Below, piece by piece: positions 9,063 to 17,131 of a stretch of 64,000 nucleotides of DNA. A program made the translations under genes and the position numbers. Numbering within the stretch: position 1 is the stretch's first letter; each line of letters opens with the position of its first letter. A model generated the notes under the pieces. The model saw only the letters and a list, made by a program, of their open reading frames with translations. It was not told where the DNA came from and ran no database searches. Origin of the DNA: Paraburkholderia silvatlantica (lineage in GTDB: Bacteria; Pseudomonadota; Gammaproteobacteria; Burkholderiales; Burkholderiaceae); assembly GCF_003096715.1 (NCBI RefSeq), contig NZ_QEOL01000019.1:62001-126000 (forward strand), given 5' to 3'.

Positions 9063-9446
9063 ATGAAAAGTATTCAGGCACGCGCGTTGGCAGTTGCCAC
9101 ATTGATTCTGGCCGCGTCCAGCAACGCATGGTCGCAGCCGGGTCAGACAGCCAGTGTACCTGCCGGTATGCCGGCTGCATCGATTGCGGAAAGCGCAACG
9201 CCTCCCATCAACGCAAGGAAAGCCGACCGCGCGCTGCGCCGGCAGGTGTATGCCGCCATCGGCAAGCACAAGGAGATCAGCGCCGGCAATATCAGCATCG
9301 TCGCAAGGAGCGGCGCGGTGACGCTGAGCGGCACAGTCATGAACGCTTCGCAGGTCAATGAGGTTGCGGAGATTGCGAAGGGTGTGCCGGGGGTGACCTC
9401 CGTGACCAACAAGCTGACCGTGCAAAAGCCGTTTGGCGGTGCGTAA
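9063..9446 (+). CDS. Secreted BON-domain protein
   Basis: 127 residues: a signal peptide (cleavage likely after about residue 24, SNAWS), a low-complexity linker, and one BON domain (about 55-122; VYAAIGKHKEISAGNISIVARSGAVTLSGTV, NKLTV). BON domains occur in OsmY-like periplasmic stress proteins and bind phospholipid or stabilise the envelope. It follows the operon by 33 bp and may be read through from it. Confidence 0.85.
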   Translation: MKSIQARALAVATLILAASSNAWSQPGQTASVPAGMPAASIAESATPPINARKADRALRRQVYAAIGKHKEISAGNISIVARSGAVTLSGTVMNASQVNEVAEIAKGVPGVTSVTNKLTVQKPFGGA

Positions 9447-9448
9447 AA

Positions 9449-9478
9449 GCTCGCGCATCGGGAGAAGTTAGCGCGAGC
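9449..9478 (+). terminator. Hairpin after BON gene
   Basis: GCTCGCGC (9449-9456) and GCGCGAGC (9471-9478) are perfect complements with a 14-base loop, three bases after the BON stop codon. There is no clear T-run, so it is a weak or Rho-assisted terminator at best. Confidence 0.4.
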
Positions 9479-9561
9479 ATTCGCAAATGACCAGCGGCGC
9501 CCACCGCGTAGGAATAGTGCTTTGGCCAACGCGTACGCATGCACACCTTGAAGGATGGAAC

Positions 9562-9978
9562 ATGAATTTGCAGGTACTGCATGGTGTTGCCGTTGCCGCA
9601 TGGCTTGTTGTTCTGGCAGCGGAAACAGCTGTCGAGACGCAAGCGCGAGCACCCGAGTCGCACCCCATCGTCGCGGCCTTGCATGGATGGATCGGTCTCC
9701 TGGCGGAGGTGCCGCTGATCGCGATCACTGTGGTCACGGGGATGCTGCTGCTGATGCGCATGTGGCCAGTTCCAACACTTGTCCTCGTCAAGGCGGCTTT
9801 GGGTCTCGTCGCTGCAGTTACCAACAGGTTCCGTGTTGTTCTGGTTGCGTCGCGCATTTGCGTGGACCACGACATGACGCGCATTCAGCCGACTCGCCGG
9901 ATCACTTTGGCCGGAACGGCGATATCGATTGGTGCCGTCGCCTGGGTTATCGGGTATTTCTATTTGCACGGACAGTAG
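9562..9978 (+). CDS. Small integral membrane protein
   Basis: 138 residues from ATG 9562, chosen because AAGGATGGA precedes it; an upstream in-frame start at 9487 would add 25 residues without membrane character. Four hydrophobic segments are visible: about 5-20, 40-65 (IAITVVTGMLLLM), 70-90 (LVLVKAALGLVAAV) and 112-133. No named domain was recognised. It lies between the BON protein and the porin, so an envelope role is plausible. Confidence 0.7.
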   Translation: MNLQVLHGVAVAAWLVVLAAETAVETQARAPESHPIVAALHGWIGLLAEVPLIAITVVTGMLLLMRMWPVPTLVLVKAALGLVAAVTNRFRVVLVASRICVDHDMTRIQPTRRITLAGTAISIGAVAWVIGYFYLHGQ

Positions 9979-10148
9979 ACGGGTAACCTTGTTTTCTGTA
10001 ATAAACCTTGCATTCTGTAGTACACCGAATAAAAAAACGCAACTGGAAAACCTTCGACGAGCGCAGTTTGCGTTGAGGCAAAGCATCCAAAGTGTTCAGT
10101 ACGTACGGCGGTCGCAAGGCCGCTTTAAAGCAAAAAATCGGAGACGCG

Positions 10149-11273
10149 ATGAAATTGAAATGGATAGCGGCGGCCGCTTTAGCGGCAACAGGTAGTGCGG
10201 TACACGCTCAATCGTCAGTGACGCTGTACGGTGTCATCGATGCCGGGATGTTGTATCAAAGCACTTCGGCGGCCACGTTGAGTCCGACGGCGACGAACCT
10301 CGGCAAGGTCTTTCGCTACAAGGATGGCGGCATCTATGCGAGCTACTGGGGACTCAAGGGATCAGAGGACATCGGCGGCGGATATCACGTCAATTTCAGA
10401 CTGCAAGGTGAGTTCGACAGCGGCACCGGCAAGTTCAACCTGGGCGATACGCCGGGAGTGGTCGCACTGTTCAACCAGATCGCGACCGTAGGTGTATCGG
10501 GACCGTTCGGCACAGTGAACTTCGGTCGCCAGATCGTGCCGATTACCTATGCAATGGCCGAGACCGACGTACGGGGGGCACAGTATTTCGGCAGCATTCT
10601 GACTGCTTGGCTCGGCATGAACCAGGCTGCGGGCTGGCAGGGCACCAGCACCAACGGGCCAATCGGCGCGTTGTACGACAGCAATGCGATTGTCTACGAA
10701 TCGCCAAAGTTCGCTGGCCTCTCTGCGGCACTCGAGTATGCACCCGGAGGTGTACCGGGCAGCTTCCAGGGGAACACGCGGGAGTCCGCCGTACTGAAAT
10801 ACTCGAACTATGGCCTTCGTTTTGCGGCTGGCTACTACATTGGCCACGATACGAATCCCGGCCCGACGACGGTGCCCACCGGACTTGCCAATAACCGCCT
10901 TTTCTACGTGGGAGCGCTTTACACGTACCACGCATTCTCGGTTTCCGCATCGTATTCGAACGGCAGGAATCCGGCGCAATCTGACCGGGTCAACCTCGAT
11001 CTGTATTCGGCCGGCTTCGGCTACCAGTTCTCACCTGCCTTCAAGATTACCAGTGGCGTGTACTACCTGAAGGACCGCAACAACTCGGCCAACAAGTCGA
11101 CCGAAGTTGCAGCCGGCGCGGAGTACAGCCTGTCGAAAGGCACGCTCGTCTACGGCCAGGTGGGACACGTGAACAACCGGGGAACGATGACCCAGCCAAT
11201 TACCTATGGCCAGCCCGTGGCGCCGGGCATGGGTACGACAGCGGTCATGCTGGGTATCCGTCACTTTTTCTAG
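10149..11273 (+). CDS. Burkholderia-type general porin
   Basis: 374 residues from ATG 10149, which begins the signal peptide MKLKWIAAAALAATGSAVHA. The mature start QSSVTLYGVIDAG, the internal GPFGTVNFGRQ segment and the C-terminal Phe (GIRHFF) are hallmarks of the Gram-negative trimeric beta-barrel porins abundant in Burkholderiales. It would admit small hydrophilic solutes, perhaps the substrate of the adjacent acyl-CoA operon. An upstream in-frame start at 10092 is rejected because it would bury the signal peptide. Confidence 0.92.
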   Translation: MKLKWIAAAALAATGSAVHAQSSVTLYGVIDAGMLYQSTSAATLSPTATNLGKVFRYKDGGIYASYWGLKGSEDIGGGYHVNFRLQGEFDSGTGKFNLGDTPGVVALFNQIATVGVSGPFGTVNFGRQIVPITYAMAETDVRGAQYFGSILTAWLGMNQAAGWQGTSTNGPIGALYDSNAIVYESPKFAGLSAALEYAPGGVPGSFQGNTRESAVLKYSNYGLRFAAGYYIGHDTNPGPTTVPTGLANNRLFYVGALYTYHAFSVSASYSNGRNPAQSDRVNLDLYSAGFGYQFSPAFKITSGVYYLKDRNNSANKSTEVAAGAEYSLSKGTLVYGQVGHVNNRGTMTQPITYGQPVAPGMGTTAVMLGIRHFF

Positions 11274-11484
11274 GGGCTTTCTCATCGCCATGTTCGACGA
11301 ATGGGTTCGCCGTAACGTCGAAACGGTGGCGTGTATGAACTACCTCATTGCCAGGCGCGTTGTGAAGTGTGTTGGCTGACGACGAGAACGTCGCCTGGTA
11401 CTCCTTTGACCGCCGAATCCGTCCATCAGGCAAGGGAATCTGCCGCGCCTGACACCTCAACCAGGCCGGAAATCTCCGCTTCCG

Positions 11485-11502
11485 ACCGGGACTAATCCCG
11501 GT
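11485..11502. other. Short perfect hairpin upstream of 11546
   Basis: ACCGGGA-CTAA-TCCCGGT forms a 7-bp stem with a 4-base loop, 44 bp before the membrane-protein gene. Otherwise 11274-11545 shows no gene. Function unknown. Confidence 0.35.
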
Positions 11503-11545
11503 TCAGGGTCACCAGAGCCACACTTTCAAAAGGAGTTATCGTCCT

Positions 11546-12040
11546 ATGCCTCATCCCATTTCCTCTTTGGGCGCGGTTCACACCGTTGTCAGTTTGCTGA
11601 CGGTCGCCGCAGGTCTCTATAGCTTTGCTCGATATCAAATGATCGATGGCACTACCCGGTCCGCCAAGATTTACCTGGCAGGGATGGTTGCATCGGTGTT
11701 CACATCGTTTGGTTTGTCCAGCACCCACGGCTTCAATATTGGGCACGCACTCGGCATCGTGGCGCTGCTCGCAACATTGGGTGGAGTATTCATTCCGCGT
11801 ATCAAAGTTTTGGGGCGTGCGCGATTGTCCCTGTCCCAGTTCGCATTCACATTTAGCTTCTTTCTGCTGTTGGTCCCTGGGATCAACGAGACGCTGACAC
11901 GGTTGCCGGTCGGTCATCCCCTCGCGAATGGCCCTGAATCCCTAATCGTGCGCGGATCACTCGCCGCGTGGCTAGGCATTTTTGTGCTGGGATCCACGTT
12001 TCAGTTTTTATGGCTTCTTTCGTGCCGCAGCCGTACGTGA
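11546..12040 (+). CDS. Membrane protein of unknown function
   Basis: 164 residues with four hydrophobic stretches (about 8-30, 44-62, 66-82, 98-118) and a fifth near the C-terminus (VRGSLAAWLGIFVLGSTFQFLWLL). AAAGGAG lies 12 bp before ATG. The layout is that of small four or five-helix membrane proteins annotated only as hypothetical or DUF. No catalytic motif was seen. Reading frame, ribosome-binding site and membrane pattern make the gene itself credible. Confidence 0.72.
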   Translation: MPHPISSLGAVHTVVSLLTVAAGLYSFARYQMIDGTTRSAKIYLAGMVASVFTSFGLSSTHGFNIGHALGIVALLATLGGVFIPRIKVLGRARLSLSQFAFTFSFFLLLVPGINETLTRLPVGHPLANGPESLIVRGSLAAWLGIFVLGSTFQFLWLLSCRSRT

Positions 12041-12587
12041 AATTACACGGAGCGGCTTAATGGGCTAACGGCCGGTCGTTTCCGACTTTGTTGTCGATGG
12101 CGTTTCGGGTGTTGCCATTGTGACGGTGTATTCTCGCAACTGCAAGGCGGAGTGAGCAGCCAAAGCGGATCACGAGCACGGGTGCCGGGTACATCGCGGT
12201 AGAACAAACTGGGGGCCCTGCATACCGTGGGTTCGCAAATGCAATTCTTCCTCTGCTGCGGACGCTGTCAGGAGAAGCTTCGATCCGAAGCTCATTGAAA
12301 ATGTGATCCAGGATGGAAGCGCAAGCCAGGCTCCAAATTGCCATGCGCTTTCCCAATGCCGCGCTCGCGAACACCGAAAACTCGAAGAGGCGCGCCCTGG
12401 GATGGATCGTGTGGGCAATCGGTCCCAAACCGAATACGCCCGACTTGGGCGCGCTAGCGATGGGCTTTTAGCTCGATTGGCGCGTCTGCGCCAGCGCCCA
12501 CGCATGCGGCCGTTGTACACGCGGAGCGGTCATTTAGGATGAGATAGGCCGAACGGCAGAGTTGGGTCGAAAAAGGTCCTTCGCGGA
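12041..12587. other. Intergenic, no supported gene
   Basis: Overlapping open frames on both strands have no recognisable motif. A 54-codon plus frame from ATG 12313 (MEAQARLQIAMRFPNAAL) looks slightly protein-like but lacks a ribosome-binding site. Probably decayed DNA at the edge of the accessory block. Confidence 0.5.
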
Positions 12588-13088
12588 TTACTGGCCCACT
12601 GCCACGTTTCGCGCTTCTGCCACAGCGGGCAGAATGTTGAAGCTGAAAATGGTTTTCGCCCTGTAGACGTGAGGTTCAGTCTTAAGGCGCTTGCCGGGCA
12701 TGCCTTGCGAACTCGGACTGCCAGGGGCTATGCCGATGACGTCGTGCACCGTATGTGTGACCTCGAGGATGCCCATGTAAAAGCCCGTCATCCATGCGAT
12801 GTCCCCGTTAGCGTTGGTAGCGAAGGTTTGCCACCGCAGCGAATATACACCCGCCATGCCGGGCGTGTTGCTCATCTCCTCCAGCCACCCCCCTACACCG
12901 TCATCAAAGCCAAACGGTTGCCCCCACTTGTCCGCGGTGAACTCCCTGGTAGCCGGGACAAAAACAGAAAAGTCGCTTTGCAGCAGTGTCGAGACGGGAC
13001 TGCCGTCGAGCGTGACCAGCACATAACTATTGACGTACGGATTGCTATCTTCAAACGTGCGCGTGACGACAGAAACTTCGAATGCCAT
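12588..13088 (-). CDS. Conserved-looking hypothetical protein
   Basis: 166 residues from ATG 13088 (GGGGAG seven bases before; the longer frame from 13136 has no such site). Begins MAFEVSVVTRTFEDSNPYVN and is rich in aromatic and small residues with predicted beta-strands (SYVLVTLDGSPVSTLL, DIAWMTGFYMGILEVTH). No family recognised. It lies alone between a membrane-protein gene and a toxin-antitoxin locus, a typical orphan of an accessory region. Confidence 0.6.
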   Translation of the reverse strand: MAFEVSVVTRTFEDSNPYVNSYVLVTLDGSPVSTLLQSDFSVFVPATREFTADKWGQPFGFDDGVGGWLEEMSNTPGMAGVYSLRWQTFATNANGDIAWMTGFYMGILEVTHTVHDVIGIAPGSPSSQGMPGKRLKTEPHVYRAKTIFSFNILPAVAEARNVAVGQ

Positions 13089-13447
13089 CGCAAACTCCCC
13101 GTGTTGGTCATAGAAACGCGACAGACCTTTTCGCACTCATTCTCAGCATAGACGGTCCGAGAACCCCGCGTTACCGATTCAAACGCTCAACCTGCGCGTG
13201 ATGAGTCTCCCGGATGTATGAAAGCCTCCTTTCCCTCGCATCTAATTCACTTGACTGCACACTGGGCGATGACTTGCCTGAACTGTATGGACCGGCGACA
13301 TGGGTAACAGGTGTGCGGCCAACTTTCCTACACCGCCCTTGGCGTTCCGCCGCAGGAGCGAATTTTCTTCGCAGCGCTCGTCTGGATGGGTGATCTATCC
13401 CCACCAGTAGCGTTAGTAACAGTATAAATACCTGGCATTAGCTTTTT

Positions 13448-13489
13448 AACACATAATTATGTGTTACACTTGATTATGTGTTACACTTG
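13448..13489. promoter_or_regulatory. Toxin-antitoxin operator: 18-bp palindrome plus 17-bp tandem repeat
   Basis: AACACATAATTATGTGTT (13448-13465) is a perfect palindrome. The 17-mer ATTATGTGTTACACTTG then occurs twice without a gap (13456-13472 and 13473-13489), ending 25 bp before the antitoxin start. This is the arrangement expected for cooperative autorepression by a toxin-antitoxin complex. The rest of 13089-13447 holds no supported gene. Confidence 0.8.
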
Positions 13490-13514
13490 CGATGTTATCC
13501 AATGGAGGCCCGTC

Positions 13515-13862
13515 ATGGCCGAAACCGTCAACTTTACGGGCTCAGTTGATCGCGACCTGCTCAAGCGCGCCAAGATTCTTGCCGCGAAATCAGACACGTC
13601 CGTCAACGCCCTGTTCAACGCCGAGCTTCGTTATCTCGTCGAGACGTTCGAGGCTGCCGAAGCGGGTGGCAATCAGAATTTCCGCACCCTGCTCGATTTT
13701 TCGCTTGGCCGGATCGACGATCGCCAGGCCATGCAGGCGCTCGGCATCGACAGTGACGAAGACCTGTTCCTGCTGATGGCTCAGGCCCATCTGCCGATGC
13801 CCCGGCTGCCGGAAGCAAGTACGCGCCGCATGGTTGACGACCTCAACGCCTTGCGCAGTTAG
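13515..13862 (+). CDS. Antitoxin of a type II toxin-antitoxin pair
   Basis: 115 residues from ATG 13515, preceded by GGAGG. The N-terminal 45 residues (VNFTGSVDRDLLKRAKILAAKSDTS) have the strand-helix-helix look of a ribbon-helix-helix DNA-binding domain; the acidic C-terminus (DSDEDLFLLMAQAHLPMPRLPE) would wrap around the toxin. It sits directly before a PIN-type gene, with the operator described at 13448. Longer than a minimal VapB. Family assignment rests on context and fold-like pattern. Confidence 0.75.
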   Translation: MAETVNFTGSVDRDLLKRAKILAAKSDTSVNALFNAELRYLVETFEAAEAGGNQNFRTLLDFSLGRIDDRQAMQALGIDSDEDLFLLMAQAHLPMPRLPEASTRRMVDDLNALRS

Positions 13863-13865
13863 TCC

Positions 13866-14387
13866 ATGGCGAGCAACATCTCCGTCACCCTGCTTCCCGA
13901 CGCAGCCCCCCTGATTACGCTCGCCTATGCCGATGCACTCGACCTGTTGCTGAAACCGGGCTGGTCAGTCGCCCTGGTTGACATGGTGCTGTACGAGGTT
14001 ACACGCAACGAGACCCCGACAAGCGGACGGATCTCCGCGTGGGCGCGCGACAGCGGCATCCCGGTTCTGGAAACGTCCATTTATCGCCGATACCTGCAGG
14101 AAGGAACCGTCTCCCCTGTCCGGAAAGCCAATCTCGGCGAACTCGCCATACAGGAAGCGATGAGTGGCTTCGGCCTTCACCCAGATCAGACTGGCGTCTT
14201 TCTGTTTGAGGACCACAAGATCGCTCGCGCCAGTTTCCTGTTACCGGAAAACTGCCGCAAGGTCTCCACCCGCGCATTCCTGGCATTTATGGAGGGGCAA
14301 GCTTTGATTGACTCGGCAGCCGAGATTGAACGGCGCGCGATCCTGGCGGGACGGCAATTCTCACAGATCCGTTTTCCTCCGGAATAA
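13866..14387 (+). CDS. PIN-domain-like toxin (VapC type)
   Basis: 173 residues, three bases after the antitoxin stop. Pattern of a PIN ribonuclease: Asp12 in the first strand (LLPDAAPLI), an acidic position in VLYEVTR near 43, GELAIQEA near 92 and the loop FEDHKIARA near 120, which together could bind Mg2+. VapC toxins cleave tRNA or rRNA and stabilise plasmids. Longer than typical VapC (about 130 residues), with an extra C-terminal helical part. The catalytic tetrad is inferred from spacing, not proven. Confidence 0.75.
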   Translation: MASNISVTLLPDAAPLITLAYADALDLLLKPGWSVALVDMVLYEVTRNETPTSGRISAWARDSGIPVLETSIYRRYLQEGTVSPVRKANLGELAIQEAMSGFGLHPDQTGVFLFEDHKIARASFLLPENCRKVSTRAFLAFMEGQALIDSAAEIERRAILAGRQFSQIRFPPE

Positions 14388-14714
14388 GAGTAAGCCCCCG
14401 CGCATGGGTCGTCAGTCCAGCTACGTCCTGCAATCTCACTGACATTCGCGGCCGGGCAACCGCACGATGGTCGCCCGTGGCGGCACCAAAGCCAGGCATC
14501 AACAATCCCGCCTAAAGCTGGGTCAGCCTGTCCATCGTCTGACCGCCAACGGAGATCGAACGCCGCTGGCCAAATAAGCTTAAGCCGCACCGACCGTCCG
14601 CCCGAGCGGAAAGTACCGCCCTACTGACGAACCCGGAACACGCCAAGGCCACGATCCCGGTTGGCCACAGTCTCCTTCAGTCTGTCGGGTGTGGCGCGAC
14701 ATGGATGAGAGACC

Positions 14715-15080
14715 TCATCTTGTTTGACGCGCGGCATGAGCCTTCGCGCGAGTACGGCGCCCCCCGGTCCACTCCCGGCCGAAGCGCCTGCACCCAGGTC
14801 GCGGGAATCGCGAGGCAACCTGGCGCTCGGGGCCCGCTGTTCCGCTGCGCTCGCGCCAGCGGTCGTCCGGCGTCCGCAGGCGCTGTTGCACTGGCGGCCG
14901 GTCGACAAAGCCACCGGCTTCAGGCAGCGTGCAGAATGCCGCAAGCGCAATGGCGTTATTCCGGCTCGGGGGAAAGCACCCCATCCTTTCCAGGACGTCG
15001 CCAAAGGTAGACAGTACCCGCCAGCCATCGTCGAATACCTCAAGCCGCGGGCACAGCACATCGTGGAGCACGTCGCGCAT
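14715..15080 (-). CDS. Possible small gene, hypothetical
   Basis: 121-residue frame starting MRDVLHDVLCPRLEVFDDGWRV. The first 50 residues look protein-like; the Arg-rich remainder looks like frame noise, so the gene may be truncated or decayed. GGGG directly precedes ATG with poor spacing. No other gene is supported in 14388-15193. Could be a relic of a plasmid accessory gene. Confidence 0.3.
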   Translation of the reverse strand: MRDVLHDVLCPRLEVFDDGWRVLSTFGDVLERMGCFPPSRNNAIALAAFCTLPEAGGFVDRPPVQQRLRTPDDRWRERSGTAGPERQVASRFPRPGCRRFGREWTGGRRTRAKAHAARQTR

Positions 15081-15193
15081 CCCCGGGGTGAAACGCGGAC
15101 CTGTTCATCGGGCACGAAAGCAGCGTCTGACCGTCGCATCCGGTACCCGTACTGTATCCCGATGACCGGATCGGAGACTGCCGCTGTAAAAGA

Positions 15194-15478
15194 TCAGTTC
15201 ACGATCTGGCAAACGCCCCAGGGTGTCGTGAGGATCTCGCCCGCCGGCAGCCTGACCTTCCCCACCGCCCTGGCGCGGAACGTCACAAGGCGTCCGCCGT
15301 GGTCCGCATAAGGCCCGATCTCCACGACCTCGAGCGTCAATCCGTCCACCGGGATGCGTGAGCCTGCGAACGCACTCGTTCGCTGCCGCTGCGCAAGCGC
15401 GCCAGCCAGTGTGAGGCGACGGGGTTTGTCCGCCATGCCCACGTCGTCAGTAAATTCAGTCTCAGTCTGTACAGGCAT
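15194..15478 (-). CDS. Small hypothetical protein
   Basis: 94 residues (begins MPVQTETEFTDDVGMADKPRR; a second start at Met15 is possible). The segment GSRIPVDGLTLEVVEIGPYADHGGRLVTFRARAVGKVRLPAGEI is evenly coded and beta-rich. No family recognised. Position before DUF932 and ParB-like genes suggests it belongs to the plasmid/ICE backbone. Confidence 0.5.
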   Translation of the reverse strand: MPVQTETEFTDDVGMADKPRRLTLAGALAQRQRTSAFAGSRIPVDGLTLEVVEIGPYADHGGRLVTFRARAVGKVRLPAGEILTTPWGVCQIVN

Positions 15479-15932
15479 TGCTGCGGCGTTGCTTGACCAA
15501 GGCCGTCATTGTAGCAAGCGCCAGATCGCAGGCGTACAGCGGCGAGGCTGCGTACGCCCTGCGCGATGATCAGGCTGACCGCCTGACTGATGCAGCACAT
15601 CGGGGTCTGCAGACCTCGCCTCCTGCCGACCATGACAGTCCGCATGATCGCAAGTCCTGACCATCCGGCCGGGCTGCATGACACCGTCGGGTGTCTCCCT
15701 CCACTGACGTTCCAGGCCGGGCTTTCGTGCTTCGCACCGGGCCGCAGGCCGCGTCCCGGCCCTGCCGGGCTTCAATCCCTGACACAAACCCCAAATCCCT
15801 GAAAAGCCTGAACAGGTGGTGGCCGCACACGCGGCCACCACGATCGCACTCGCCGCGCGCCGGCTCATCCCGGTCAAACCCGGCGCTTCGCAGCCGCCTG
15901 CTCCCGGGTTCCCGCCCGACACCCGCGACCGT

Positions 15933-16023
15933 AGCCGATGGCTACCCGGCGTCAAGGGGCGAGGGACCGTGTTGCCCGCACCCCTCCCTCGCCTTTTTCC
16001 TTGACGCCGGGTAGCCATCGGCT
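15933..16023. repeat. Long inverted repeat (25-bp arms plus inner stem)
   Basis: Arm 15933-15957 is the exact reverse complement of 15999-16023 (25 of 25). Inside, GGCGAGGGA (15958-15966) pairs with TCCCTCGCC (15985-15993), leaving an 18-base loop. The left arm also contains a small local hairpin (GTAGCC-GAT-GGCTAC). The element lies about 150 bp before the DUF932 gene. It could be a structured RNA, a protein-binding cruciform or a small palindromic mobile repeat. The rest of 15479-16174 has no supported gene. Confidence 0.75.
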
Positions 16024-16174
16024 CCTTGAGTCGCACGGGCGCGAACTCAGGGGACTGGCGGCAGTACTGCCAACCCCGGGTTCCACCGGGACGAGCCCAG
16101 CCCCTACGAGGCGGGCGGAATCCTGGGGCCCGGTCAGCGCAACACCCCTCAACCTTCTTGCTGTGGAGAGTGTC

Positions 16175-17008
16175 ATGCAACTCGCTTCCTCCTTCCGTTA
16201 CGGTTCCCCGATGCTCCGCTCCGACTCGCCGCTGTCGGACGACCAGATCCGCCGTGTTGCTCCCTCGATTTTCGCAAACGGCAAGCACGAAAGCCGCTCC
16301 GAACGCTACACCTACATCCCCACCATCGACGTGTTGCGCGAGCTGCGTAACGAAGGCTTCCAGCCGTTCATGGTGTGCCAGACCCGCGTGCACGATCAGG
16401 ACAAGCGCGAATTCACAAAGCATCTGATCCGTATGCGCCCTGCAGGCGAAATTACCGGCGAGGACGTCAACGAAGTCATCCTCCTCAATTCGCACGATGG
16501 GTCCAGCGGGTTCCAGTTACTCGGTGGCGTCTATCGCTTCGTCTGCCAGAACGGCATGGTTGCGGGCGAAACCGTGGGCGAGGTCCGCGTCCCGCACAGG
16601 GGCAACATCGTGCGGAACGTCATCAACGGCGCGTTCGATATCCTCGACGGCTTCGACCTGATCCGCGAACAGAAGGACAGCATGAAAGCCGTCACGCTTG
16701 ATCGCGACGAACAGTACGCGTTCGCGCGCTCCGCCCTCGCGCTGCGCTACGACCCGTGCGACACCGAAGCACCCGCCCCCGTCACCGAAAGCCAGTTGCT
16801 CGCCCCGCGCCGCTTCGAGGACCGCCGCGACGACCTCTGGACCGTATTCCAGAGAACGCAGGAAAACCTCACCAAGGGCGGGCTGCATGGACGCTCGCGC
16901 AGCGGACGCTCCATGTCCACGCGCCCCATCACGGGCATCGACCAGAACGTGAAGCTCAACCGCGCGCTGTGGATGCTGGCTGACGCCATGCGGCAGATGA
17001 AGGCATAG
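16175..17008 (+). CDS. DUF932 family protein
   Basis: 277 residues from ATG 16175 with GGAGAG upstream. Matches the DUF932 (phage/plasmid-like TIGR03299-related) family: SERYTYIPTIDVLRELRNEGFQP, the DVNEVILLNSHDGSSGFQLLGGVYRFVCQNGMVAG core and the RSRSGRSMSTRPITGIDQNVKLNRALW end. Such proteins are widespread on conjugative plasmids and phages; their biochemical role is unknown. It precedes the ParB-like gene by 123 bp in the same direction. Confidence 0.85.
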   Translation: MQLASSFRYGSPMLRSDSPLSDDQIRRVAPSIFANGKHESRSERYTYIPTIDVLRELRNEGFQPFMVCQTRVHDQDKREFTKHLIRMRPAGEITGEDVNEVILLNSHDGSSGFQLLGGVYRFVCQNGMVAGETVGEVRVPHRGNIVRNVINGAFDILDGFDLIREQKDSMKAVTLDRDEQYAFARSALALRYDPCDTEAPAPVTESQLLAPRRFEDRRDDLWTVFQRTQENLTKGGLHGRSRSGRSMSTRPITGIDQNVKLNRALWMLADAMRQMKA

Positions 17009-17131
17009 CGAGCACCGGGTGGCACACCGCGCCGCCCACCTTTTATTGATCAGGACTCCTTTCCGGGTCAAGTCCTGACCGCTTCTGCAACACCGACCCG
17101 GAATTTTATTTCCAACTTTCTGGAGTCAGTC

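Noticed and set aside
11485-11502. CCGGTTCAGGGT near a hairpin as part of a tRNA T-arm
   Set aside because: No acceptor, D or anticodon arms could be built around it.
13456-13489. Tandem 17-bp repeats as a short CRISPR-like array
   Set aside because: The repeats are contiguous with no spacers; position before an antitoxin gene explains them as an operator.
15590-16495. Long minus-strand and plus-strand frames around 15506-16495 as genes
   Set aside because: They read through the perfect inverted repeat and the DUF932 gene and have no domain character.
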